From: Candidatus Hydrogenedentota bacterium
GTDB taxonomy: Bacteria > Hydrogenedentota > Hydrogenedentia > Hydrogenedentales > SLHB01
DNA: 64,000 bases
Direction of reading: 5' to 3'
Assembly (NCBI GenBank): GCA_029552745.1
Contig: JAKPDK010000184.1
Span: forward strand, 310,001 to 374,000
Position numbers and translations under genes: made by a program. The notes under the pieces are model-generated. The model did no database searches. It was not told the DNA's origin and saw nothing but the letters and a program-made list of their open reading frames with translations. Positions 10,535-20,428 of the stretch are shown here, piece after piece (the first letter of the stretch is position 1; the number at the start of each line of letters is the position of its first letter).

Positions 10535-11722
10535 CTATTTCTTACGCTTTTTATCTTGACCTTCGCGTTTTTTTGCAAGGTCTTCGTATTGTTTCACCCG
10601 TGACTGGAAGAATTTCTTCATAGCACGCATCTCGTCATTGAGCACAACTTTACGAGAGGTCGTCTGAATCTTCGGTTCGTTATTCCAGTTGCCGGAACGA
10701 TCACGCAATACAGGAAGCCGCTTGTTTACAGGCGGCACTTTTACAGCCGCGGTGGGCTCTGCCGCATACCAATAGGCTACGCTGCTCATCTCGTTGCAAA
10801 GATGATTTCCGTGTCCATGTTCAATCGTCACTTTGATCGATTTTTCAAAACGCACGGGGTTATCGATATGGTGTACGTAACTGGTTTGATATCCGTGCGT
10901 ATCCCCCTCAAAAATGGAGGAACCGTTACGCATGAAGGCGTTTCTCTGCATTCCCCATGCTTGATTCAGGTAATCTTCACTGCCTGTCCCATGCAAATCG
11001 GGCGGCCATTTGTAACCATCTACCCAAATCATGTCGTCACCTTCACCCCACCAGGAACCTTGGAAGTTGGTCACACTGATGTTACAGCCAATGTAGTGAC
11101 CCCTGCCTTTGGTCTCGAGGATGACATAGTTATTCTTGTACGCCAGTTGTTCTTTGTTGACGATATTCGATTCGGGGATGTTGACAGGTATCTCATGTGC
11201 CCAACCCCCGAACGGATTCTCCCGACGAAACTCGGCATGAAAATACAGCTCGTCATCGCCCAAAGGATGGTCATACGTTTCAAAGTCAATATAAAAATAC
11301 TGGCCATGAACCTCGTTGCTTTCGTTAATGAGCTCAATCACCGCACGTTCCCGGAAAGGCATTTGAACATAACAATTCAGGGCACACCCGCTGTTGAACC
11401 GATTGTTGTCAGCGGTTGACGCACTGAACAGAAACGACTGATACGAGTTGACAATGCTGTGACCCAAGCCAAAGAAATCACCCAACGGCACTAAAACGCT
11501 CGCATGCGGGGCATTGTCCCAGGTCATCCGCAACAAGCACTCACGATAGTGATGTCGCTGCGTCATCCAAATGTGCGTGATTCGGCCCGGCCCCTTAATG
11601 TCCGCCAGTACACGGGCTTCGCCGGGCTGAATTGCCCACCAGTCCGCATTTCGCCCGGTAACGTCAAAAGATGAACACCGCTTCACTTTTGCACTACGCC
11701 ATTTTGTCAGTTCGTGATACAT
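10535..11722 (-). CDS. DUF2961 domain protein (GH172-like)
   Basis: ARVLADIKGPGRITHIWMT, DNAPHASVLVPLGDFFGLGH, GTGSEDYLNQAWG motifs. Confidence 0.9.
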   Translation of the reverse strand: MYHELTKWRSAKVKRCSSFDVTGRNADWWAIQPGEARVLADIKGPGRITHIWMTQRHHYRECLLRMTWDNAPHASVLVPLGDFFGLGHSIVNSYQSFLFSASTADNNRFNSGCALNCYVQMPFRERAVIELINESNEVHGQYFYIDFETYDHPLGDDELYFHAEFRRENPFGGWAHEIPVNIPESNIVNKEQLAYKNNYVILETKGRGHYIGCNISVTNFQGSWWGEGDDMIWVDGYKWPPDLHGTGSEDYLNQAWGMQRNAFMRNGSSIFEGDTHGYQTSYVHHIDNPVRFEKSIKVTIEHGHGNHLCNEMSSVAYWYAAEPTAAVKVPPVNKRLPVLRDRSGNWNNEPKIQTTSRKVVLNDEMRAMKKFFQSRVKQYEDLAKKREGQDKKRKK

Positions 11723-12042
11723 GGTTCCTCCTGCTTCTACTTGGTTTCTCTTTTTTGAACTTGATGTTACCTGTTTTTCTCTTTATCAGAAAGAGAGCCA
11801 CAGAGACTCGACAAATACAACCGTTCTCAAAAAAAACGTAATTACATATAATGCTAACTTAACTAGTGTATAGGATTCGGTCGAACATTTCCAAATTGTG
11901 TTTCAGCACCCTCAGAAACGCACCGACAAAACGCCTCTTGGTCGTCCACAAAAACCTCTCAGGAAAACTTGACTTGATTTAGCCGCTGAAGTATACCAAC
12001 ACAATCAAGATAAAACCAGAAAAGGAAAGCAAAGAAAACGTT

Positions 12043-12936
12043 ATGCAATGCCCTGAAGGCCCCTCTACCTCTTTTTCCTCAGGTTCCACTGAAACGGCGG
12101 CTCATTCGAGTGCGCTGCCTTCGATCAGTCCCAACTCTGTGCCAGGCGACAGCGCTGCCGCCACCTACGAAAACGAAGCTAAAGGGATTCGTATTTTTCC
12201 GGGCTTGTGGCGCCCTCATTATCCCTGGGAACACATCGCTTGGATCAGCCCCTCTTGGCCAAGTCAAGACTATATCTGGCTGGATTTTCCCGAAGCAATT
12301 TTCACCGACAAGGGATTGATTTTTCTGAGCCACATCAACCCACAAGTGAAATCCGAATATCATGACTTGCCTTCTGTGCCGTGGCAAACACAGGCAGATG
12401 GCATCTGTTTCGAACGCGAGCTGCCAAACGGCGTAAAGTTTGGCGGCAGTATCTCTCAAAAAAGTCCTAATCAAATAGAGTTGCGATTGACTCTTTTCAA
12501 CGGCCTGAAGGAACCTTTGCGAGATATAACGCTTCAGACTTGCGCGTTTCTGCGTGCCATTCGAGAGTTCTCCGACTTCACCCGGGACAACAAGCTGGTT
12601 TTCATTAAAGACACCGGCTGGACACCCCTTTCTCAAGCCATGAATTTCCAAGAGATAGACGCTCCGTATCGTGTGGGTTGGCGGATACGCGGACGAAGAT
12701 TGGCCGATCTCCCCATCATCTTAACACTCTCGAACCAAGAGGAACGGTTCTTTGCCTTCACCTGGGGGAAAAGTACGTTGTCAATGGTTGGCAATCCCAA
12801 CCACCCCTGTGTTCATGCGGATCCTTGCTTCCCCGATTTGGAGCCGGGTCAAGAAGCCCAAATCCGAGGCGTCATCTGTTTTGTCGAGGGGAACGTTGAA
12901 GAATTTAACCCCAACGATTTACTGGGGGACATCTGA
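12043..12936 (+). CDS. Hypothetical protein
   Basis: 297-aa ORF with good coding character; FPGLWRPHYPWEHIAWISPSWPSQDYIWLDFPEAIF; no family recognised. Confidence 0.7.
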   Translation: MQCPEGPSTSFSSGSTETAAHSSALPSISPNSVPGDSAAATYENEAKGIRIFPGLWRPHYPWEHIAWISPSWPSQDYIWLDFPEAIFTDKGLIFLSHINPQVKSEYHDLPSVPWQTQADGICFERELPNGVKFGGSISQKSPNQIELRLTLFNGLKEPLRDITLQTCAFLRAIREFSDFTRDNKLVFIKDTGWTPLSQAMNFQEIDAPYRVGWRIRGRRLADLPIILTLSNQEERFFAFTWGKSTLSMVGNPNHPCVHADPCFPDLEPGQEAQIRGVICFVEGNVEEFNPNDLLGDI

Positions 12937-13085
12937 TTTCTTCCAATCGGTTATCGAAAAACTGAAACAACCAGCAAACTGTTCCCGTTAGGTTTTTATC
13001 TTCAACTTTTTGATTTTCAAGCGGAAAGCTCGTATTATTCGGGGCGTTCTTTTTCAAGCGTTGACCCACGGAGCGTTTCAGTTCT

Positions 13086-14357
13086 ATGCCTTTAGTAAAA
13101 CCCTTTCAAGGTATTTGTTTCGATAAAGAGAAAGTTGGCTCTTACAGTCGGGTAATCACTCCCCCTTTTGACGTCATCTCGCCGACCATGCGCGAAGAAT
13201 TAGCAAAACAAAGCTCTTACAATATGGTGCACCTTATTTTGCCGGAAGAATCCGATAGCAAGAACCGTTATGAAGTCGCAGCGGCGCGTTTCTCCGAATG
13301 GCTCAAATCCGGCGTTCTTCGGCAAGATCCACAAGAGTTCTACTATCTTATCGAGCAACATTTTAGAGGTATGGACAATCAGCCTCGTGTTCGACGGGGC
13401 ATCATCGGGTTAGTCGAACTTCCCCCAGCGGGAGAAAAACGCCGGATTCTTGACCATGAAAGAACTTTTCCGCACAAGATCGAAGACCGGTTACGTTTGA
13501 TGGAAGCCACTCGAGCGCAGCTGGAGATTGTTTTTTTGCTATATGAGGATAAAGAAAAAACGCTAACGCCGGTCTTCCAAAAAGCCTTATCCCATCCGCC
13601 AGACATCATGGCAGACACGGCTGACCGGGTCACACAAAAGGTCTGGCGGTTAAAACCCAGCGAGATCGTCTCTTCTTTCTTTCGAGAAAAAACGCTCTAT
13701 ATTGCTGACGGTCACCACCGTTTTCGGACTGCTGTGACGTACCGCGACCGTATTCGTGCGATGGAAAACCCACCGCAGAAACAAGAGTATGACTATGCCC
13801 TCGTTGCCTTAGTGGATTGTGACGACCCGGGCTTAGTGATATGGCCTACTCATCGTCTGCTGGACTTACCCCAAGACGTTACGGTCGATTCCTTTCTGAA
13901 GCGATTGAAAGAGTGTTTTCGCGTCGAGCCGCTGGACAGCAATTTGCCGGGTTTGGCACTGGTGGAACGATTAGAACAGGAAAACAGCTGCGCCATAGGG
14001 GTATCTGTCTATGGTCACGGCAATTACCTTTTAACGGTGAATCCCGCCGATGCAAAAACGTTCCTAGGGGAAGATTGTCCCGAGCTCTGGCACGAACTCG
14101 ACGTCGCCGTACTTCACCGCGGTATCTTGGAACGGGTACTGGGGTTGCCCGTCGGATTTGAAATGATTTATGAACCGGATGCCCAAAAAGCGCTCGACAC
14201 CGCAAGCCGCGGGGAAAAGACGGTCGCGTTCTTCTTGAGAGCGATACGTCCAGAGCAGGTGCGCGCGTGTGCAGATGCGGGCGTCTACATGCCGGAAAAA
14301 GCGACCTACTTCTTTCCCAAGATCCCTTCCGGCGCGGTAATCCACGCCCTTCACTGA
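13086..14357 (+). CDS. DUF1015 family protein
   Basis: PFQGICFDKEKVGSYSRVITPPFDVISPTMREEL, LYIADGHHRFRTAVTYRD typical of DUF1015. Confidence 0.9.
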   Translation: MPLVKPFQGICFDKEKVGSYSRVITPPFDVISPTMREELAKQSSYNMVHLILPEESDSKNRYEVAAARFSEWLKSGVLRQDPQEFYYLIEQHFRGMDNQPRVRRGIIGLVELPPAGEKRRILDHERTFPHKIEDRLRLMEATRAQLEIVFLLYEDKEKTLTPVFQKALSHPPDIMADTADRVTQKVWRLKPSEIVSSFFREKTLYIADGHHRFRTAVTYRDRIRAMENPPQKQEYDYALVALVDCDDPGLVIWPTHRLLDLPQDVTVDSFLKRLKECFRVEPLDSNLPGLALVERLEQENSCAIGVSVYGHGNYLLTVNPADAKTFLGEDCPELWHELDVAVLHRGILERVLGLPVGFEMIYEPDAQKALDTASRGEKTVAFFLRAIRPEQVRACADAGVYMPEKATYFFPKIPSGAVIHALH

Positions 14358-15139
14358 TCCGTGCGTAGCTGCGGCGCCATCCCCCAAATCAACATCTGGT
14401 CCGTGTAGTACGGACTGTTTTGTAGTTCTTCCAACGCGGCGATGAGATGCTGTTGCTGTGCGGGGTCGGACACGCCGCTTTGCTCGAGGGTCTGACGAAT
14501 AAGTGATGCCCGTTGTTCCATAATGATGTCGCGCATTTCGGCACGGGTCCGCGCGACTTGTTTAATGATAGACTGACGTTCTTCCGAGGTTTGGGCTTCT
14601 CGCAAACGGTCGTACAAATCCCGCACCAGCTGCATATTCTCTTGAAGTTTTGATAGCCGCGCCTGTTCCGCAGGGTCGGTGGTGGTTTCAATTTGGGTTT
14701 GCAAGAAGTCTTGCACCCGAACACGGTCTTGCTCAATCCGTAGTTGAACCTCAGATGGCGCCTTTCTAGCCACGGGTCCTGAAACCGAACCACCGCCGGC
14801 GGTGTCCCGCTGCTTCGTTTCAGCCGAAGCCATTTCGGTGGGTTGTTCCACAGACGCCTGAACTGACGGAACAGCCGTGCTGGCTTGGGTTGCCGCCTGT
14901 CCCGGACGATCCGACAAAGCATCCAACTGTTTTTGTAATGCCGCAAAGTCGGACTCCATAAAACGAAGTCGTTCTGCGGCAAATTGTAGTTCCGCCGTCA
15001 GCCTTTCGTTTTCGCGAACAATCCCTTCTTTCTCCTCAGCCAATTGAACCAGCTTAGGGGCAAAATGGGCGCGCGCCACAAAGACTCCCGCGACGACACC
15101 CCAAAAAACTGACACCACAACGGTTATAAATGTTCTCAT
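14351..15139 (-). CDS. Hypothetical protein, N-terminal TM helix plus coiled coil
   Basis: MRTFITVVVSVFWGVVAGVFVARAHF TM segment, then heptad-like region; 262 aa. Confidence 0.7.
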   Translation of the reverse strand: MRTFITVVVSVFWGVVAGVFVARAHFAPKLVQLAEEKEGIVRENERLTAELQFAAERLRFMESDFAALQKQLDALSDRPGQAATQASTAVPSVQASVEQPTEMASAETKQRDTAGGGSVSGPVARKAPSEVQLRIEQDRVRVQDFLQTQIETTTDPAEQARLSKLQENMQLVRDLYDRLREAQTSEERQSIIKQVARTRAEMRDIIMEQRASLIRQTLEQSGVSDPAQQQHLIAALEELQNSPYYTDQMLIWGMAPQLRTDQ

Positions 15140-15804
15140 AGGAAATCCTTATTTTCGTCATTGGTCACGTGTTTCATAAGGCTACAGGGAACCTATTGCC
15201 CCGTGCAAGAAGATACAAGGGTAAATACCATAATAATAACGCCCGCCAAACCCGGTAGGTTTACTTCCCACCTTCATGCCGACAACGATAGTAATCCACG
15301 ATAGAGGCTCGGCGAACGGCACTCACCCAACACCCCATTCGCCGCGCTGCTGATGTGGTGAGATGCACGAGTGGATTCCACCCCGTCCCTGTTTCCCTGA
15401 AACCTAGAGTCACGCAGTTCGGGAGAAACACATTTCACAATGTCCGGAATCGTTGTCACAACACCGTCATTAAGAGGAATGCCAACAGCCAGGACCTAAC
15501 AATATTTCCTCAAATCCGAACAGATAACCCGTCTGCGCGCCAAGCTCCCTTGCGCTAAAAGGTTAAGAGGTTTTCATCGTCTCGTCAAAGTTTTCGCTCC
15601 TCCCAATGACAACGGTAGAGCTATCTGCGCCATAAAGACCGTTTCTGTCAGGGCGTGGTAGAAGCGCAAAATCTTGCGCCCCGCGTTGCGAAGGCAAAGA
15701 TCCAGGTTACGCTGAGGTCACCGACGAAATTGGTTTCACGCCACTTTATCATTCATAATACGCGATGGTAGAACCAAGTAAGAACTCCAGAAAGGGCAGA
15801 GGAC

Positions 15805-18165
15805 ATGAGATCCCTAAAATTCGCACTTGTCTTTATCCTATTTTTCAGCACGCGCCTTGTTTCATCGGAAACCACGCCACCCATTGACCTCACCCGCGCC
15901 GTCATTTTGGCAGACGTACAGAAGTCACCAAAGGTGGTATCAACAGCAGTGCAGGTTCTTATCGAAGAGGTGGGAAAACGCACGGGCATTTCTCTACCTC
16001 TAGAAAAAAGATGGCCAGAGGATCGCCCTGTTATTGCGTTGGTGTGTGCCAAGAATCACCTACGGGGTAAGCGCGTTCCCGAGGCTATTCCCCACGATCC
16101 GGAGAGTTTTCGTATTTACACCGACCTCAACTCGAAGCAACGCCCCATTGTCTGGATTATTGGCGCAGATGGCCGAGGAGTCCTATTTGGAGTTGGGTAT
16201 CTTCTACGTCAACTGGATTGGCGCCCGAACAACCTAATATTACACGCACCTATCCGTATGTTCACACGCCCGGCGTATCCCATACGGGGACATCAACTCG
16301 GATTTAGAGACGTTGCCAACTCGTACGACGCATGGGATGAGAAACAATACGAACAATACATCCGCGAACTTGCTTTTTGGGGTACAAACTGCATTGAAAA
16401 CATTCCCACCCAAGGGGACGCATCGCCCGTTATGAAGCGCTCACGGGATGAAATGAACCGCGCTATCAGCGAAATCTGCGCCCGTTACGACTTGGACTAT
16501 TGGGCATGGATTCCCGTGACAATAGACCTGAACGACCAAACGAAACGTGAAGAATGCCTGGAACAGAACAGACGGTTTTTTGAAATGACGCCTCGACTGG
16601 ATCACGTGTTTGTACCGGGAGGAGACCCGGGCAATAATCCGCCAGAGCTCCTTTTACCGTTCTTAGAAGATTTGGCACCTATACTGCAAAAGTATCATCC
16701 CCACGCCCACATTTGGCTGTCGCTGCAAGGGTTCACGCCAGAAGAAGCCCACTCGGTTTACAGTTGGGTCTCAACAAAACAGCCGACCTGGTTTGGTGGG
16801 CTGGTTTCAGGACCATCCAGTCCGCCGATTCCGGAAGCCCGCGCCAATTTACCGGCGAAATATAAACATCGTCACTATCCTGACATAACCCACAACGTCC
16901 GTGCCCAATATCCCGTGTTTTGGTGGGACCCTGCCTTTGCATTCACACTAGGTCGGGAGGCGTCCAACCCACGTCCCGTGTTTTACGCCCTTATTCACAA
17001 CCTATTTGCACCTTATACCGACGGCTTCTTGACTTACTCCGACGGTGCTCATGACGATGTCAATAAAGTAATCTGGAGTGCGCGGGGGTGGGATCCTTCC
17101 TTGGACGTCCGTCGCATTCTCATTGAATATGCGCGCGTATTTTGGGGAGAGAACGTTGCCGAACGAGCGGCAGACGGCATTCTCGCGTTGGAACGAAATT
17201 GGGAAGGACCCGCGGCGCAGAACGGCGGTATCGACGCCACGCTCGCTTTGTGGCGCGAGATGGAACAAACCGAACCGCAACTGGCGGACAACTGGCGCTG
17301 GCAACTGTGTCTCTTGCGGGCATACTACGACGCGTATGTTCGACATAGACTTATCCACGAAACGCAACTGGAAACCGAGGCAAACCAGTGTCTCCTGACC
17401 GCCGAAGAAAAAGGGTCTGGTGCCGCTATGGACGCAGCGCTGGCAGTGCTCTCCCGCGCAGAATCCGGATCCGTCTGCCCGGAATGGCGCGACCGGATAC
17501 TGGCTCTGTGCGCCAAACTCTATGAGTCCATCGGGCTACAAACGAGCACGACCGAGTATCACGCTCTCAATCCCCAACGAGGCGCCATTTTGGATTTTCT
17601 CGATTTGCCCTTGAATAACCGCTGGTGGTTGGAAGACGAAATGGCAAAGGTGCGGACGATGTCTTCAGAAAAAGATAAAGTAGCCCGGTTACGCGAGATC
17701 GCCCTTTGGGAAAACCCTGTTCCGGGCGCAACCTACGACGATATTGGAAACGTTGCAAAGTCGCCGCATGTCGTGCCAGACCCGCCCCCCAGCCTGGCCA
17801 TGCCTCTGGTCGAACCATCGACTACCGGATGCATGTGGTGGGATAATGGCAAACCGCGCTGCCGTCAGTCATGGGTAACCTATATGGATTGGCCAAGCGC
17901 TATGCGCTATACCGCCCTTGATCCCTCAAAGAAATATGTCATCCGTACAACGGGTTACGGGCAATGTCTGTTACGGATCGACGGAGAGCTTGTCACTCCA
18001 GTTAAGGACGGCAAAGGGATCGGTGAGATCAAAGAGTTTGTTGTACCGCAGGAATCATACCAAGACCGAGAAATCACGTTGACGTTCGATGTTCCCTATG
18101 AACCTGGGGTGAATTGGCGCTATACCAGTCGTCTAACGGAAGTCTGGCTCATTCCCCAACCCTAA
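15805..18165 (+). CDS. Secreted glycoside-hydrolase-like protein (GH20/GH67-like N-terminal domain)
   Basis: Signal peptide MRSLKFALVFILFFSTRLVSSE; WIIGADGRGVLFGVGYLLRQLDW; RPAYPIRGHQLGFRDVANSYDAW. Confidence 0.75.
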   Translation: MRSLKFALVFILFFSTRLVSSETTPPIDLTRAVILADVQKSPKVVSTAVQVLIEEVGKRTGISLPLEKRWPEDRPVIALVCAKNHLRGKRVPEAIPHDPESFRIYTDLNSKQRPIVWIIGADGRGVLFGVGYLLRQLDWRPNNLILHAPIRMFTRPAYPIRGHQLGFRDVANSYDAWDEKQYEQYIRELAFWGTNCIENIPTQGDASPVMKRSRDEMNRAISEICARYDLDYWAWIPVTIDLNDQTKREECLEQNRRFFEMTPRLDHVFVPGGDPGNNPPELLLPFLEDLAPILQKYHPHAHIWLSLQGFTPEEAHSVYSWVSTKQPTWFGGLVSGPSSPPIPEARANLPAKYKHRHYPDITHNVRAQYPVFWWDPAFAFTLGREASNPRPVFYALIHNLFAPYTDGFLTYSDGAHDDVNKVIWSARGWDPSLDVRRILIEYARVFWGENVAERAADGILALERNWEGPAAQNGGIDATLALWREMEQTEPQLADNWRWQLCLLRAYYDAYVRHRLIHETQLETEANQCLLTAEEKGSGAAMDAALAVLSRAESGSVCPEWRDRILALCAKLYESIGLQTSTTEYHALNPQRGAILDFLDLPLNNRWWLEDEMAKVRTMSSEKDKVARLREIALWENPVPGATYDDIGNVAKSPHVVPDPPPSLAMPLVEPSTTGCMWWDNGKPRCRQSWVTYMDWPSAMRYTALDPSKKYVIRTTGYGQCLLRIDGELVTPVKDGKGIGEIKEFVVPQESYQDREITLTFDVPYEPGVNWRYTSRLTEVWLIPQP

Positions 18166-18172
18166 TATAGAG

Positions 18173-18886
18173 TCAAAGCAACCGTTTCAGGCTCGGGAAA
18201 GCCCGATACAAGCGCATGAGCCATGCCGAAGAAAATGTCAAGAATACCTCAGACTCTCGTCGGGCGATTGCTCGGTCGAGTCGGCGTGTATATTGCTCAA
18301 AGGGAACAGCCCCGGGAGACTCCCCAATAGTCGGCAACGCCACTTTCATAACGTGAATGCCTTGCGGACCCAATTCTGCGGCAAGGGCGTCCGCGGCTGC
18401 ATTAACCGCCGCCTTTGATATGCTGTAAACAGTCTGCGACGGGTTGGTCTTATACCCTGCCAAAGAGGAAATCATGATGACGATTCCCTTGCGATGTCGG
18501 GCGAGACTCGGAGCCAACAAACGTGTCAGTTGGAGCATTCCTATCACATTCGTACGAACAAGGGAATCTATTTCTTCCAGTTCCGTCTCCAGAAACGGCT
18601 TCGAAGTGACATCGGCTGCATTGTGCAAAAGAATATCGACCTCGATACGTTCCCCGGCAAGCCGGTTTGCCAAATCTCTTAACGAAGAGGGGCTCCGCAA
18701 GTCGACAGGTATTGCCACAGCGCGAACCCCAAACGCGCTTGCGGCTTCTGCAACACTTTTCAGTTTCTCTTCAGAACGCGCTGTCAAGATTAGATCGTAG
18801 CCCTTTTGCGCAAAATGGAGCGCCAGCCTTTCTCCAAGTCCGCGGGAAGCGCCTGTTATCAAAACTATCCGGGATGAGTCAGCCAT
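18173..18886 (-). CDS. SDR family oxidoreductase
   Basis: VLITGASRGLGERLALHFA, LLHNAADVT, YSISKAAVNAAADAL; ATG at 18886. Confidence 0.9.
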   Translation of the reverse strand: MADSSRIVLITGASRGLGERLALHFAQKGYDLILTARSEEKLKSVAEAASAFGVRAVAIPVDLRSPSSLRDLANRLAGERIEVDILLHNAADVTSKPFLETELEEIDSLVRTNVIGMLQLTRLLAPSLARHRKGIVIMISSLAGYKTNPSQTVYSISKAAVNAAADALAAELGPQGIHVMKVALPTIGESPGAVPFEQYTRRLDRAIARRESEVFLTFSSAWLMRLYRAFPSLKRLL

Positions 18887-19580
18887 TGGTGATATCCTGT
18901 GAAGGTTTTTGGGCAGAAATGAGAAACTTTTTCGGCTTGTGACGAAAAAGAAGAGCAAGCGCCAAAACGAAGGGCGCCTTCAAAAGTCGCTGCCACAAAG
19001 GGAAAATAGAACGAACTACCTGTCGGGCTTCGAGATGAATCGAAGAGCACGAATACGTATAACCCATAGCCAACAAATGGACAAGCAATTCATCGGGATA
19101 AATAGCCGGCTCGTCTGGGCACGGCGCCACGCGAATGGGCGACCTGGGAGCCTGTGTCCACCGAACAAACAGGTTACGAGCATCCGGTTCTATGATGACT
19201 AACCGCCCTGACGGTCTCAGCACGCGATCCATTTCGCGCATGATGATGTCCCAGTCGCCTCCAAGGTGATGCAAGATATCCACACAGACAACTGTTTCAA
19301 ACGCTGCTTCGGCGAATGGGAGCGCAGCACCTCGGGCGTCGGCTACGACTGTTTTCAAACCACGCGCGCTTGCCAAGCGCGCACAACCCCACGAAATGTC
19401 CACGCCAATAACCAGCGGGGCATCCAATGCGGCACCGATTGTACCATCACCACAGCCAAGGTCGAGCGTGCGTCCTTCAGGACGCACCACACGGTTGAGT
19501 CGTTGCAACGCATCGGGTGCATACTCATACAGCGTGCCCTGAGCCGCGAGATAATCAAACATTTTCGCTTGCGGATTCAT
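18879..19580 (-). CDS. Class I SAM-dependent methyltransferase
   Basis: TLDLGCGDGTIGAALDAPLVIGVDIS, VVCVDILHHLGGDWDIIMREMDRVLRPSGRLVIIEPD. Confidence 0.88.
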   Translation of the reverse strand: MNPQAKMFDYLAAQGTLYEYAPDALQRLNRVVRPEGRTLDLGCGDGTIGAALDAPLVIGVDISWGCARLASARGLKTVVADARGAALPFAEAAFETVVCVDILHHLGGDWDIIMREMDRVLRPSGRLVIIEPDARNLFVRWTQAPRSPIRVAPCPDEPAIYPDELLVHLLAMGYTYSCSSIHLEARQVVRSIFPLWQRLLKAPFVLALALLFRHKPKKFLISAQKPSQDITNG

Positions 19581-20394
19581 GAAGTCTCACGTCGGCGCCC
19601 GGCTTTTTACCTATGTAAAGGAGTGCTTTGCCACGAAACCGCATCAAAAATGGACGAAAAACCTTTGGGAAAAGGTTGGACGCTATGAAAAAATTATGGT
19701 TGTACGGTGAAAGAACAAGGGTTTCCAACCCGTGACTTTCGAACAAGAAACACAGACTGGAAGGGGTGAAAGGCCTCTTATGCGTCACATCGTCCCAGAA
19801 ATGAAATTTATATTTCAGTACATTTGGTGTCGTAATGAAGACGAGTCCGGACGGCGCTAACACGCGGCGGATCTCCGAGGCGATATGTGTGGAATTACCA
19901 AGGTGCTCGATTGTACTGGTCATCACGACGAGGTCAAAAGAGTTATCCGCAACGGGAAACGAGCCTTTTTCCATGTCGGCAAGAATGAAATCAATCCCCT
20001 GTCGGCGCATATCCGTTGCAAAGTGGGCGTCGAAATCCAACGCCACACGTTGTCGTATCGATGCCGACTTATACGACAAGAACCAGGCATTCCACGCGCC
20101 ACAATCCAAAATCCTTATGCCGGTTCTATTAGGGAAGTACTCATCCAGAATATATTTCAGTGACCATATGTGATGAGATGATTGCCCCAAGGCCTTTGCC
20201 TTGTTAGTAAGTAACCGAATGAAATAGCGTTGAACTAAATTGGGTTGCTGCAGACAACACCGCTCGTAATTTCGCGCGTACTGCAATGACGCCTCTCCTT
20301 TGATCTTGTGGTATTCTACCGTATGAACGTCAGGAAGGCGAACCCAGAATGCAAAACATGGTAACAACAGGACACAGAATATAAAAAGTGACAA
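19555..20394 (-). CDS. Class I SAM-dependent methyltransferase
   Basis: IRILDCGAWNAWFLSYK, LVVMTSTIEHLGNSTHIASEIRRVLAPSGLVFITTPN. Confidence 0.82.
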   Translation of the reverse strand: MSLFIFCVLLLPCFAFWVRLPDVHTVEYHKIKGEASLQYARNYERCCLQQPNLVQRYFIRLLTNKAKALGQSSHHIWSLKYILDEYFPNRTGIRILDCGAWNAWFLSYKSASIRQRVALDFDAHFATDMRRQGIDFILADMEKGSFPVADNSFDLVVMTSTIEHLGNSTHIASEIRRVLAPSGLVFITTPNVLKYKFHFWDDVTHKRPFTPSSLCFLFESHGLETLVLSPYNHNFFIASNLFPKVFRPFLMRFRGKALLYIGKKPGADVRLHESASENV

Positions 20395-20428
20395 CGGTCA
20401 AGCAGCACGTATAATCAAGCCAAGTACT

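Noticed and set aside
10802-11419. 205-aa plus-strand ORF antisense to the GH172-like gene
   Set aside because: Shadow ORF; the opposite strand carries clear DUF2961 motifs
12079-12651. 190-aa minus-strand ORF opposite the 12043-12936 gene
   Set aside because: Composition looks like antisense translation; the plus-strand frame is longer and looks more protein-like, though neither has a known family
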